Assembly: GCF_019059575.1 (NCBI RefSeq)
Contig: NW_024881701.1
Coordinates: 124,001-188,000 of the forward strand
Length of the DNA: 64,000 bases
Source: Amphibalanus amphitrite
Lineage: Eukaryota > Arthropoda > Thecostraca > Balanomorpha > Balanidae
Reading direction: 5' to 3'
Positions 12,401 through 27,300 of the stretch are shown piece by piece. Numbering within the stretch: position 1 is the first letter of the stretch; each line of letters starts with the position of its first letter. The position numbers were made by a program, and so were the translations under genes. The notes below the pieces were generated by a model that had not been told where the DNA came from, did not search any database, and saw only the letters and a program-made list of their open reading frames with translations.

Positions 12401-15400
12401 CAATGTGTGAAATTTTTGACCCCAGGTCATGTCAGGTCAGGTCACCAGGTCAAGTTAACTGACCAAGCCTTAAAAAAAGTTTGCAATCATGTCCAGCCTG
12501 TAGTGTTTGTCAGAAAGGTTTGAAACTTGGTGGATTGCATGCTGTTATGGGTGCCTACAATTTGTATATCTCGGATTTTTTATATCCGTGACCTAAGGTC
12601 AGGTCAGTGGCATGACCTTTCCATTACAAGTCAATGGAGAAAAATGAAAATGCCTCTAGATCCGTGTGTACGCATAGGAACAGTCCAAATATTTCAGAAT
12701 CACAATGATTTAGTCCACTCGTGATGACCAAGGTGTCATTTTTGCTTATAGCCTCTAGAAAGGTCATCCGAGGTCATTTGAGGCTATAAACAGTTTTTTG
12801 CCAATAACTCGCGATTGGAAAGAGATAGAACGCTGGGGATGGTCTCATTGTGTTTGTCTTGTTGAGACGCATCGACTGATATGCAACATGACCTTTTCCG
12901 GTCAGGTCATGACCTTGACCTGAGGTCAAATTTTGAAGTTGACCTTTCAAGGTCAAATTATAGTTCATTCGACGCGTCTCAGTGAGGGGAACACGATTCT
13001 GGCAATAGAACTGTCGTGACTTTTTGTAGTCGAAAGTTATTGGCGAAAAACACTTTTCGGAAAAACAGCTACTTTTGGAGTTTTTGCCCTCTGGAGGCTA
13101 AACCGTTGACCTGAGGTCAATATTGATAATGACCTTTTCAAAAGAAGAGTTCAAAAGCTATCGATTGTTTTATCATTCGTTTTTCTAGCTACCATAGTTC
13201 CTGAGATAGCGGCATGTTTTCTGAAAAATATAATGACAATTGGCAAATTTTGACCTTTGATGACCTCTGGTGACCCTAATATTGCTCTAAGGTGAAAAAT
13301 GACTGAAATACTTTCAAACGTACGCATTGAGAGCTATCGACTGCTTTTTACCGCGTCTTTCTAGCCCTCTTAGTTTTTGAGTTAGAGGTGGGTGGTAACA
13401 TATGCCCCCCCTCACTAGGGCGAAGTTGGCCGAGACCGCCACTGGGGCGCGGGTTAAAGTTGCAGCGTAATATTGTTAGATGATCAGTAATATTGTTAGA
13501 GCATGCCTTCGTTCAGCTTTCATGTGACTTTTGAGTCCATGAGGCAAGAAAACGGCATTCGGTAGGTTCTTAAAAACTCCTGAAGCGCCTTGCACGACTG
13601 GCAACGACACCGATACAATACAGTCTCTGCCTATCTTATTTGGAATCGCAGAGTGCATCACGAAACCATATGCAGTGCCAACATGACTCCATATGCACAA
13701 ATCGGCGTGAAAACTCGGTGTTGTAACAGCGGCCGATGTCTCCCGATTCTCAATCATCTCCACGAACGTCTCACCCTCGGGGGTAAGATTACACGAGTCA
13801 GACACCACCGAAACCGGACACTATCACGACAGCCATCAGAATGGCGATTGTCTCTCTCCAGTGTCCAGCGACACACACGATCACAGTCGGGACCATTGTG
13901 CAACGGCGCCTTGCCTCACGCATCATTCCTGTGCATGGGGCCGCGCTCGGTACCCCTGATGACGTCAGAGCGCGAATGAGACTCACGGGATGGATATAAC
14001 ACAGTAACACACATGACAGTCGTGGCCTAGTGATGTCATCGGTAGGGGGGTGTTGGGCAGGTCGGGCTCGCTGTCATGAGGGGAGAATGCACGAAGGGGT
14101 GGACACTGGAGAGTTATAGGGGCGACTATAAACGGAACGATACCTTAGATATAATGACTGTTGGTTAAGAATGGCGGTAGCTGTTGAAAGTTGTCACGCA
14201 AATGTCACTGATGTTGACCCAAGATGACATGGTGGTCGTAACTTGAAACTGGACCGCCCCGGCGAGACAGTTATGTGGTCGATTTCCTTCATGCACACGG
14301 TCGGCATTCGTCTAGTGAGCTTCCCTCGGCATCATTAGGGAAGCTGGCCATTGTGTACCAATGCCGAGGGCGATCGAGCAAGTACCAATTCGTAGGAACA
14401 TCTGCACAGATCTCTTTTTACTTTGCGCTATAGGTCAGTTTTCGCATCGTTTCATCAATTGAACTTTCTGTTATTTGCAAAGCCCTATGTTTGTCGTACG
14501 ATGCATGCTAAAATGCATCGGTGGAAGTCAATACTCAATTAGCAAAGATATGTTTGATGTTTAGCCCTGGAATGGAATACAGCGTTGTTCAAAACAGCAG
14601 ATAGAAATAAAAAATTAAATATCAAAAAAGGAATAAAGCTGGGACGCGAAAAGAATGGCCACGGGCACTTAAAAACGTCAATGGCACTCGGGAGACGGGA
14701 TGGTTTAACGCATGGAACAAGCTCACAGCTGCCGAGTTCCACCATTACTGCCCACTACCCACTCTCCTCCAAGTCTCCTCCAAGTCCTCCCGTCTGTGCC
14801 CCCCCCCCCTCCCCCCTACTCACCTCAGTGCCCGGCTGACCGTGACCGGCCTCGGACAGAATCTGCTCTCCTCTAATCAGTGCCGGCTCAGCGGTCTCTC
14901 GCAGGGCGCGCGAGATCCGGCCCAGGGTGGCCCCCTGGTCGGCCGCCGGGGCCGCCTGCAGGTCCGCCTCCAGCTGCAGGAGGCGGTCGGAGGCCTGCAG
15001 GGGGTGAAACGTAGTGGTTAGATGCCTGCACCTGCAGTGGGTGGGCTAGGGATGAGGCGCCTACAGGAGGGGAAGTAAGGGCAAGACTCCTACATGTGGG
15101 ACGTGGGTAGGTAGTGGCACAACACCTGGATGTGGGGTAGGAAGCGGTAAAATGCCTGCAGGCTGGACAGTGGACAGCTGGTTGCCAAATGCCTGCAGCT
15201 GGGGAGGCGGCGGTAAAACGCCTGCAGGAAGAATTCCATCGACAGAGACGTAAATAAGAATGATGGGAAGGGCCGGGAACGCTTTTGGTCACCGCCTCCG
15301 GCGAGACAAGGTAGCAATGTTCAGAGATGGAGACATCTGTAGTCAAATGCCTCAGAATGTATGGAAAACCCGAGAAGTGTTGGAAACACACGAGTGATCA

Positions 15401-18250
15401 CACAAAATAATGTAAAGCATCTGGATGAAGCAATGCACGGGCGATGTGCATATGACTAGGTACCTACAGTCTGAATGCAGTGTGAGTGATGAGGTCTACT
15501 GCAGGGACTGAGTGTCTGTCCGGAGCTGGGGGCGCATGTATCGCAGTTGTCAGCACCTCACAATGGGGTGCAGTTGTTTGGTCGCGACATGGAGAGATGA
15601 ATAGGCCGGATCTGGGACAGGTGGTGACGGGACGCTGAAGTGGTGATATGGGTCAAGTCTTTCTGAGATTGATGTATTGCTGTGCATGTGAATAACATTT
15701 AGACACGTGCCACAGATTTATTTGCGAGGAGTTTGCAAAGCAGCACTCCTAAGGACCTTGACTCGGTGACATGTATTGTAATGTAAATTCGTAAACACTT
15801 AAATGTTCTTCATTTCATGACCTTACATTTCTTTGACCCTTGCGCCGCTTGGACTCCTGCAATTAGGAACCCAACCATCGCACTGCTGTAGAAGTAGTGT
15901 TTAAACATTCTATCTAACTCGGCTTTAGAGGTCAGAACCAGGTAACGGTAAGCGACGCTCAAACGGCTATACTCGTAAATTACTGAGAAATCGGTACTTC
16001 GGTCATTTGCAGGTCAGGTCAACGGTAAGCAGGGCGCGGTAAAATGTACCCTTTGACAGCACTTCTTAATTCACGAGGTCTAGCTCGGCGACAGTCTTAA
16101 GATACGGTTATCTAGGGAGTAGACGGATAATAGGAGCAGGATGAGCTTGCGTAAGCGCTTACACTGCAGCTCAGAATATTTCTCGCTTAGGATAATCCCG
16201 GGAGAAAGTTTAGATTAAAAGTTTAGCGTTAGTTCTGGTCCATTGGAAGATACTGGATAGCGGCAGGTGGCAAAAAAGTAGCCCCTATACACATATCAAG
16301 TGCGCAGAATTTAAGTTGTTTCCATTTGATGTTTCGGAACTTTGCGATTGCTCGCCACATTCGTCATTTATGCATTATTTCTCAAGCGTACCGACTACCG
16401 AATATGTTTTGGGACATTTTCTTCGCGCGTACATCGCTTTGATCAAAGGGAGGGATCAAGGCCAGGCAACATACCAATGGACATTTTTGACGGGTCATTA
16501 GCGTTAAGCAATGCATAACGTGAAAACGTTGGCATTCGAACACAATCACGTGTGACACAGTGAACAGTCTGATTGCGCTGCTGGCTATTTTGTAGCTATT
16601 TAAAGAAAGACAAGTGAGAGGTCATCGATGTCATTGCACAACTTTATTGTTTAGCTGTTGGGTCTAATGAATGGCAATTAAGCCCAGCGACCAAGACGCT
16701 ATCATCCATTCTCTGATGCTAATCAGCATATTCATGCAACTGGACTGTCACCTGCAAATTATACCCTATCCATGAGACAATGGATTTAAGACAGCCTTTA
16801 ATACTGTGAAGACGTTGAAGTGAAGACTTGAGCCTTTAGCAATTAAAAATCGTTCTTTTAACGCCGAACCTCACCAGAGATGGGAGGCGGTTGACCTACG
16901 TATTCCTTTCGTTAACGCCTTAAGTACTAACTTTTCATTGTTTAATGTTTAGTGCATTATGTTCTACTGCATCTCCATCGAAGGTACTGTTAACCGCAGA
17001 CGAACAGGGAGGTTGCTACTAACTGAACCCACCCTTCAGTGTTCATTCTATTCCCACTAAAATCACCAGTCATTCTGGCATGGCGCTTGATGACATTCGC
17101 CCGTCGCACCTCGGTGCTGATATTCGGAGACCGCCGACTCAGAAACGCGACTGCACCGTCACCGTATTTCTGCACTGAAGACCCCTGGCCGACGCTTTGT
17201 GTTCGGCGCCGTGGCAGGAGTGGCCTTGACACATCATGAACGTAGGGAAACCGTCACGCACCAGTGAGCGGCAGCTGTGAGCTTTTGACCACTGAGAGGT
17301 CATCCCGGACTGACCGGCCGAAGGCTGCAGCTAAGGCAATTTGGTCTCACAAATCACAGTTTTACGCCATGCACCTCGCGGTGATATGCATATCACCCCG
17401 GCGAGGTTGCAGCAGTCACTAATCGAGACACAATATGCTTTTGCTACTGTCCCTAAGTTCAACCTCGGCTGAGATTCAGCTTTTCGCAATATACCAACTA
17501 CAAATATTTCCCTCTGAGTGATCGAGGGTGTCTTTGATCCGCAGTGCGCCGCCGTGCCGTGTTACTGTTCCCAGTGGTGAAATGACCGGGGCACGAGTCA
17601 CGGCCGTTACGGGCACAACAGTCGGTGCCGCCGGCACACACCATCGCTGAATAGATGAGACCCAATGGTGGCGGACGGAGGCACAATGGCGTGCGCATCT
17701 CAGACCCAATCGATTGGGAAACTGCTGGTAGGTAAGCGAGGTCGAGATCTTACTACGAGATCGCTCAGCAGGTAGTTGAAAGCGCACGAATTTTCGTGAG
17801 AAGTGTAAAACGTTGGAGCACGCAGCAAAAGCGATATGCAAAATGGTGTAAGTATAGAATAAAAACGGCCATCTCCTGTTGAATTTCTGTTGAAGGAAGT
17901 CGCTTTATACCATTCACAGAAGATCCATAATTAGATGGTCTAGCTAAACCATTATAGGCGCCTCCTGGTTACTCATTTTAGCTACATTCACAAGTCACAT
18001 TTGAGCGGCGTTCGAGACTGACCTGCTGGGCGAGTCTGAAGAACTCGGCGGCGGCGGTCAGCAGGCCCGCTCGGCGCTCGGCGGCCCCCACCAGCTGCGA
18101 GCACCTCTCCAGCACCGTGTAGGCCCGGGTGCGGGGCTGGTCACGGGCGAACGTACCGCTCTGCACCAGACCCTCGGCGGCCCGCAGCAGGTGCAAGCCG
18201 CGGTCCTGGATCGACTGGGGAAGAGAGAGAACAACGGCGGTTAGGTGGGA

Positions 18251-18346
<96 letters not shown>

Positions 18347-21300
18347 AAGAGATACATACAGACTAGCATACAGACACGACAGATATACAGACACACAGCA
18401 GTACAGACAGACAGACAAACAGAGTCACCACTGTTCCTTAGGTTGGGTATATTGGCGTTCCAGCAATGCCTAGCAGAGCTAGCTGGTGGTAGACTACCAT
18501 ATCAACAAAATATGTCAAGACTGAGAATTGTCAGCGACTGAAACGAGATAACGAGTGACGAGAAAAGGCCGGCACGCGTCCGGGTTCGCAGATGAAGTTT
18601 CAGAACTTTTACTCAAGTTACACCAGGCAGATTTATTAACATGAAACAGAAATCCTGAGTTTACAACACAGCGGAAGCCGATGCCCTATTGACTGTTGGG
18701 AAATCGCACGAACCGGGAGATCGGAGTAATTGAATTTTATAGGTGTAAAATATGGCGCGCGGCCTCTCCTTCCGATATCGCCTCCTCACGCTCTGTCTTA
18801 GTTTCTCGGCCTTCCATTTATCATCCCTCTCCGGCGTCCCATCTCGCGATCATGGCGTCTCGCTAAGGAGTGTCGGCGGTGTCGTGCCATAGTGGGCTCT
18901 TTCGAAACGGCCGGGTCAGTTCAACCCTTGCCCGCTGCTCGAATGCGAGCTGCTCTCCCCCAGAGAAAGTTCAACAAACAAGATTACATGCCGAAAGAAA
19001 GCACGACCATGAGTGGAAAGTCTGCTAACGCTTTAAGTCATTATACAGTGTAAATCATGTTGTTTATGCTATTAACAATCGATTAGCAGCACTTGCATCG
19101 CATTTCCAGGGATCAGATGCGAGTATCTGAAACTACGCGACTCGAACATTGCCGAATGACTCGCATTTCTACCGTTCTCTACTCCATCCCAATCATCAAA
19201 CCGGTCTTACCACGCTCACTGCCAAAATAAACATGTGCACAGCGCTCACTCCACTCCGATCTCATTGTACCGCCAGCCACGGCCTCTGGAGGGCGGAGGG
19301 CGGCTTCGAGCGACCACCACCAGCCGGAAGAGAGGGCAGTTTACGCCCAACCAGAACGCAAACGCAATCGGAGAGACAACGGCGGAGCGAACCATCACCA
19401 GAGTCTCCGCAGCGCGCGCTTCAAAAGTGAATGTGTCTCGCCGCTGCTCGCAGTGTGCTGTTCCATATCTGGCAGAGGACCTTGAAGACGAGCCGAGCGG
19501 TGAGCGGTTTCACCTCTTGCGGAGCGCACCCATGGAAAATCGTCATTTTACCGTAACGGGTTCGTTCGAGAGGTCTGAGACGGTTTATGGACGCACATTT
19601 GCATGCTCGCCTGGGGTTGCACGTGGAGGCGTGACTGTGGACATTTCTGATGCGAGTGTCGGAGTCCGTCAGCCCGGTAGCATTGGCAGGGGAGTGGTAG
19701 TGCATGGTCACTGGTGAGATGACATGTCACCATTGCACATTGTCCCCAGAAGAAGCCAGCGGGTATGTCACGTGCTATCCAAGAACGTGACTCATACGGC
19801 AGACGCTTCAAGCATATCAATGAGCAATGTCATCGAGCATGCATGGATTGTGATGCCAATTAAGATGCGCTTACATAATCGGTAAAAGCGTTTAGTAATG
19901 TAGGAAGTAAAGATAAAATGTAAACATGCCTGAGCCGTACCGCTCAATCTGTTTTGACAGCTAAGGCAACTTTTTTTCGATTTTATCACTTTCATCTTTG
20001 ATACGACACCTTATAAGAGGCACAAATAAATAAAATTGATTATGGATAATTAAATTGTTACGCCCAACCTTACCTATGAACATCACAGCTATTTCGTAGG
20101 ACTGCAAACAAGTAACGTGTGACCCATATTCGTGATTCTGCCGTTACATACCTTGGCTTCAGTCGAGCCGAGACAGTGCAAGTGGTGCTCCAGCCACACT
20201 ACAAGCTGGCCGCCTGCCTTTCTACCTTTCTGTCATGTCTGGCCGGAATAATTCAGTGAAGACACCCACACCAATGTGCTCGCATTGCGCCACGAGCGGG
20301 GAGCGCCCGCGCCTCGCATCCTGCCTCTGTACGAGAGCCACTTCGCTGCCCGCTCTGTTCTCTTCGCTCTGTGCTGATCTTCAGACCGCGCGGTCACTAT
20401 AGCACTCAGGGCAACCGCCATTCGTAGCGGCACACCGTGGTCGCTCTTTGACTCGGTTATTTGCCAGTCATCGTACTGCATGGATCTGTCTGACAGACGA
20501 GTCGGGGTCACCCGGGCTGTCTGACCCGAGACGGGAAAAGATCGGACAGTCTCACTGGGAGCGTGGCGCTCGCCTTATCGCCTAAACAAATGACCGTGCT
20601 CGTAGGGGGGGGGGGGGAGGAGGTGCTAAGGGTAATTTTAAATGACGATCAAATTTGTACATTTGTGTGTTACCTATATATGTGTAGTGTTCAAATATAT
20701 ACATATATGTGTCTTGTTAGTGTTACGTTAGTAACAAAATGCATGGCGAGATAAATGTACCAATCTACGGTAGGATACCTGTCTTAATTTTGACACGTGA
20801 CATCATAAAAATTAGCACACCTGAAACAGAAGTTCAAAATCATTCGCGGCAATCACAAAATCTAGTAATAGTGGGCATAAATCAATTTTTGTTTACCTTT
20901 CCTAGTTATTATTTTTAAGCATATAATGTTTTATTTTGAATGAATATTTATTAGCGGTATAACTCAAAGTCATAAAGAATTACAAGTTGTTATACAGGTT
21001 ACAAAGGTGCCTTCTTTTGCAGCACTCAATAGCTCAGTTAATTAAATGCATGATACCAAATATTAGTGAGTTACAGCGTGCCCATAAAATTTACAAGACA
21101 GCTAGCCGCTAGGCGTACATGATGACTGAATAAGAAGACATGCTTGCTGAAGAAGGAAATCCCAACAAATATCGACCTGTCTTGAAATCCGACGATAGTT
21201 GAAGGCTAACTTTCATAACAAGCGCACGCAATATTTTAAATTAAGCATCCGACAATGTTGGTTTTTCGCTGCACCCTGGCTCTGTCTCTCGTGGCCACTG

Positions 21301-24300
21301 CATTCACCGACTGTCCAGGCTCTCCTTGGAAAGAGTGGAATGGCCACTGCTATCGCCTGTCTGCCTCAACCGCCACCTGGCTCGAGATCCGAGACGTGTG
21401 CAAGCATCCGTTCAAACAGGCTGATGTTGCCAGCGTTGGCAGCTGGGAGGAAAATCGTTTCATCCTCGAGAACATCCTCAAACAGCAATCAGCATGGCTG
21501 GGCTTGCGCCTTCGCAAAGAGCGACGTTGCTGGACAGATAAGTCGCCAGTGAAATTCATGCATTTCAGAAGCAATGTGCCTTTGGACGACGTCACGGACG
21601 CGGTTGTGCAGCTAGCGGGTACTACAGGCCACTGGGAACTGGTCTCCCCCTATGGGGGCAAAAAGCTTCACGCTGTATGCAAAATGCCCTCGTGCGAGTG
21701 TAAAGAAGGCTGGGTAAAACAGAAAAACCGCTGCTACAAGCCTATAAAGTGTCCACTCAGGTGGCTGGACGCCCGTGAACGTTGTCAGCGTATGGCGCCT
21801 ATGGCCGACCTCGCCACAATCAACAGCAGCTCTGAGAATGATTTTCTCGTTAACATGATGTCAAACAAAATGCCGTTCTGGATCGGGCTGAATGACCGTG
21901 AACAAGAGGGCGAGTACCAGTGGAGTGGCGCAGGCGGCGAGACGACCCCAGCTTACAGGAACTGGGCGGTGTCCGAGCCAAACGGGGCCAGACACACGGA
22001 GGATTGTGTCCAGGTAGGTACATCAGGACAGTGGAGTGACCATAAGTGTCAAGACCAGCCCAAGTCCTATGTTTGCCAGCAGCCCATGTGTGGCAACAGG
22101 GCGCATCCTCCACATTCAGGACAAGAAGGTGGAGCGGTGTCTTCCACAGATGGAGGTTCTCCTCGCTGTCCGAATGGGTGGAGGCTCGGTGGAAGCAAGT
22201 GTTACAGCAAACCCACTAGTCCCGAGTCGTTTGATCGCGCGGAGGAGTTATGCAAGGAACAACATCCACGATCTCATATTGCAAACGTCACATCTTTGCC
22301 AGAAAACGACAAAGTATTCCTCCAGGCATCTGGTTCGCTGCCTGTTTGGATAAGACACTCCGAAAGAGGTTCAAGTAACTGGCAGACGGGCGTCACCGCT
22401 GCGTCGTCCGCACGGTGCGCAACACTACAGAGCAGCGGCCAGTGGAGCAGAGAACAGTGCGATGAGAAGCATCCCGGGATATGCGAATTATCATCATGTG
22501 TCCCAAAGTGCCCCCAACACTGGTACTTATTTCAAGGTAACTGCTATTTCATCAAGGGCATTGGAACTCTGAAACATGCGACCGAATCCTGCGAGAGCGT
22601 CGGCGGCCACCTGCCCAGCATACTGAGCCAAGATGAGAACGACTTCATTACTGCTCTGATATTTCGCTGGCGTCGCAATACGAAGCATGCGAGGACGTCA
22701 TGCAGACCTTTCGCCTTCATCGGCGCTTCACGCGCAGACAAAACGTCTCCGTGGTCGTGGTCGGATGGCGCAGACTGGGGCACACCGCGTTGGGCCCACG
22801 GTGACGGCGATAGGGGCACATGCGCTGCGTTAAACTCCGAAGGACGGTGGAAGAGCTTCGACTGTGAGGCCTACAAGTTGATGTTTTTGTGCAAGAAGGA
22901 CCCGTGCCGAGATCAGTTTGGACCATTGCATAGTCCCAACCGCGACACTTCTAGCCACTTAACGACCCATCCTGTAGAAACGTTGACCACTGCGGCTCCA
23001 CGACCCAAACCGAAGATATGTCCAAATGACGGCAGGCATTGGCATGAGGAAAGCGGCGTATGTCTGGCGTCCTTCACGTCAAGTCCTTCCACATTTACGA
23101 GCGCTTTTAAGACGTGCACCTACAAGAAGGACGGGTTCGCCGTATCGCTGCCGGTGGTGAGGTTCAAGGACACGCTGGAGGCGCTGCTGAAGCTGACGGG
23201 AGGTCGCGACGTCTGGGTGGGGCTCACGCGCCGGTACACGTCCGTCTGGTACTGGCACGACGTGGTGAGGGCGACCGACCTCCAGTGGCAGCTGAAGCCC
23301 ACTGCCGACACACGGTGCACCTCTATAGATGGCGACATGGGCGGTCTGGTTGCGCGCAGGTGCTCAGACAAACTAATATTCTTCTGCGAGGCGAGACGTC
23401 TGCCGAATTGAATGAATTATTATTTCGTCATAAATTGTATTGGCAACGTTTGAGCCAAGTTAAATAACATGTTGTGCCTAATTAACCATTACAACTTTTC
23501 TCTTTCACCAGTTATAAATACCTGGCTTCGACGATCATGATATTTAGCTATTCTTAATCAAAATACTCAACAACGGTAGTGTAGAGCAAATCTTGTTTTA
23601 AAAAGGTATATGATTGAATGACATGATTTGCGAAATAACGGTTATTAGAAATCAATCTATCGTAGAAATACCTCAAGAAACCAACTACCTTTGATGCAAA
23701 CAAGTAGAAACGCTGATAAAATGATATCGTATATTCCATTGGGCAACTGTAGAAACATCTATCATGAAATTATAATGCTTTACTCTCGGTTTCGATAAGT
23801 TCGCGGGGTTGACTGACAGGTCCAGGCGAGCACTCAGACCACCACCTGCCCATTGTCATTCCGCAGCGCTGCCGCCCGTTCTTCCTGGTCTCGGGGTGGC
23901 CGTGTTGCACAAGCAGACCCATAACAGAGGCACGAACGGGGCGGGAGTCTTCTGCAACCCTCGGGCCGCAGATGAGCCAGAGAGAGCGTCAAAAGTCAAA
24001 CGTAATTGGCGCCGCCACTACCGCCAGTATCGGTCGAGTTGGGCCAACTCGGCGCTAAATATTAGCCCGATGACTGGCGCTCGGCGATTTATTGGAGCTG
24101 TGGCGCGCCCGCAAATTGGCCTGTTGCGGTCCGCTTGCGTCAGGGCCTCGCTAACTCATGACAGCAGTTGTGAACGGTTTAGCTTGTCGGGTTAGTGGGT
24201 TATGAGCCAGTGCGGAAGTGGTGAAGATGATTTCAGAGGGCATGGCAGGAGTGTGGTTAAATTGGGTGCAAGTTTATTGCCTCGGGGGATGCATATAGCA

Positions 24301-27300
24301 ATATCGAGAGGTGTTAGGAAAGGACGGTAATTCTAGCTGAGAGCGAAGTACGTTTTAATGCATGTACTTTATCTGTATTACTTGCACTGTGCAGATGTTC
24401 TACATCCCCGTAATGTAAAATGAGAATGCCTCTGTTACTGCTGGCATTTGGTGACGTGTACATTGTGCAAGCCATTATAAATCCATCATTAGGACAACTT
24501 ATGACCATTTTGCGTTTAAATTATTATTTACATGTGTCATCGTAATCAAACGTGGTACCTAGTGCTTTGCAAAAAGAGATACGCCATACATAGATAGTAA
24601 CTATACCAATGACACTACACAGTAAACATGAGGTCATGGAGACTAGCCACCTGTCCAACAGTCGCCCATCGTAAGATGGCCGGTGAATGTCTGTAACGCC
24701 GTGCTGGGCTAGCGCTGATTAATGATGTGTCGCCGGGGTCACGTAGTTTGCTGCGGCGGCCACATAGCGGGGCGTCCACCGGCGGGTCGAGTAGGTGAGT
24801 GCTTGTGCCGACAATCCGTCACATAGACGGCGGCACAAGGTCGCGGCACTGGGACAGAGGCAGGGGAACAGCTAAAGTAGTGCGACGGGACGATGGTGCA
24901 GCTTACCATGTGAATTCAAGCGCAGCAACGCCAAAAAAAAAGAGAAACAAATTTACCGTGGACTTCCATGCGTTAATTGCAAAAATATCTAATCGTTCTA
25001 AATACCTTGAAATACTTATCTAATCTTTTATTACGGAGCGAGCGAAGCGAGCGTAGTCTTTCCTTAGATTAACCCGCGCCCTGCTGGGAGGGGGGTGTTT
25101 GAACACCCCCCTTGTGGTTTTTCGCGAATATCTCAAAAACGTATCATACATCAATTCTACACATGTTGTGAAAATTTCAGACCAAGGTCATTCAAGGTCA
25201 GGTCACCAGGTCACTTGAAGTGACCTCACCTCATAAGAAGTTTCAATGTCTGTCATAGCTACACTGAGTGACCGATCGCTTTGAAATTTTCAGTGATTGC
25301 TCAGAGCAATAGCATGCACAAAATTTATATCTCAGAATTTTGATATCGATGACCTAAGGTCAGGTCAATTTTGCGACCTCCCCAATTATAAGTCAATGGG
25401 AGAAAATTGAAATGCGCCTCCTTTGGACGAAAGACATTATAAACACTACCAAACACTGAATTACAAGTGGTTTAGACACACTGAACATGAAAATGGTGTC
25501 CGTGACCCCTGTTTATGCCCTGAGGTCATCTTAGGTCACGAATGGTATCTAACAGTTTTTCGCAAATAACTTTTGATAGAGGCATGCTAGAGCGATGAAA
25601 ACGCCTTAGATGTGTTCAGCTCGACGATACGGATCGACTGATATGCAACATGACCCTTTCCGGTCAGGTCATGACCTTGACCTGAGGTCAAATTTTCAAG
25701 TTGACCTTTCAAGGTCAAGTTATAGTTCATTCGATGCGTCTTGACGAGAGGAACACGATGCCGGTAAAAGTAAGCTCGTACAAGGCTTGGGTCAAAAGTT
25801 ATTGCAGAAAAACTGTTTCCGAAAAAAATCGGCTATTTTTGCAGTTTTTGCCCCCTGCAGGCAAAACCGTTGACTTTAGGTCACATCTGAGAGAATTACT
25901 CAGAGAGGGCGTTAATAGGGCTATCGAATGCGCTTTTCCGCGGCGCTGTAGCTCTATTGGTTCCCGAGTTATGCGTTGGCTTCTTGGAAATTGTCGACAT
26001 TCGACCTGGAAATCGGCGAAATTTTGCCTTCAATGACCTCTGGTGACCTGACCTTTGACCTGACCAAAAAATTGACCAAAGTGATTTCCTCATTATTATT
26101 GACGCTCTTTCGATCGCCGCCTTCCGCGTATCGCTACGTGGCCCAGGACCCGAGTTAGAAGGGGGGTGTTCAAACACCCCCCCCCCCCCCCAGCAGGGCG
26201 TGGAAATCCAGGACCCCCAGCCGGGCGCGGGTTAACGGAAATTTCTGAGTATGAGCGGCCGGCCGGCCGTGCGGACGCTTTTGCGAGGCTTATATCTCAG
26301 CAACCACTTGACCGATTTACATGCGGTAATTTTTGTAGGGTAGCTTCATTCCTTCTACCAAGTATTGGACTATTCCCGATGCATGTGGGTGACCCCTTAT
26401 GCACGTGCCACGTGCAAAACGAAGAGGTGCCAGTTTTGTAATTGTTGCAATATCTCGGTAACTACTGGGCCGATTGCGCTGTAAGTTGGCATGTAGGTAG
26501 GCACCCTCTAGGCAATGCATATCCATGTGCCAGCGTTGGGGTGCTGCTGCACGTGCGCACGTGCAGGGGTCGTTTCCAGATCTCGAGAACGGCTGGACCG
26601 ATTGCGCTCAAATTTGGTACACAGTTAGGGACCGGTTAGCAGGGTGCCGTGCACAAGTAAGTTGGGACCCATTTTGCACGTGCGCACGTGCAGGGTGCCG
26701 CTTCCAGATCTCGAGAACGGCTGGGCCGATTGTGCCCAAATTTGGCACATTGATAGAGACCGGTTAGTAGGGTGCCGTGCACAAGTCAATTAGAGGTACC
26801 CCCTCGAAATTTCGCACGTGCAAGGTTCACCCTCTCGCTCGCTCCGTTAGTCGCCCCAAAAGGCGTTATACTGGTGGTTATGGACGCAACTTCAACTATA
26901 TTTATAACTAACTAACTGGCTGATCTGACTATTGACTGCTCTGGTCGGCAGATCCCGACTGACCGATCAGCAGACGCCTTACCGGTCATCAGACCAGTGA
27001 CCGGTAAGTAGACCTCTGTCCTCTGACCATCTCTGACCATTCGGCAGACGTCCACTGGGTCGGCCCGAAATACCTCACTCGGTACCGCTCGTGATACTCG
27101 GACGCGTCGGTAGTTGAGCACTGGTCGGTACCTCGTGTGACAAATGGGGGCGGCCACAGACGTGTGCTCCGACTGGGTTACGGCACACTGAAACGTGCCG
27201 GACGGGGTAAGCGATGGACAGGGCGAAAGGAGACGGAGGGCCGTCAATCGCCGCGAGGCACAACTGAGCTATATAGAAACATTACACCATATCACTTATG

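Larger units (their letters stand above)
25031..26850. mobile_element. MITE-like element with inverted ends and internal E-box tandem repeats, interrupted by a TTAA element
   Basis: The left end TTACGGAGCGAGCGA (25031) matches the reverse complement of the right end (26834-26850, CTCGCTCGCTCCGTTAG) with one or two differences. Between them lie a nested TTAA element (25069-26235) and, from about 26270, four diverged units of 125-145 bp. The last two units have a 127-bp period and start with GCACGTGCGCACGTGCAG. No target duplication was established and no transposase is present. Confidence 0.5.

Noticed and set aside
18129-18541. Arg/Glu-repeat open frames
   Set aside because: Translations of the (GA)n microsatellite.
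21018-21090. tRNA-like phrase tagctcagtt
   Set aside because: No acceptor stem, anticodon arm or T-loop could be formed around it.
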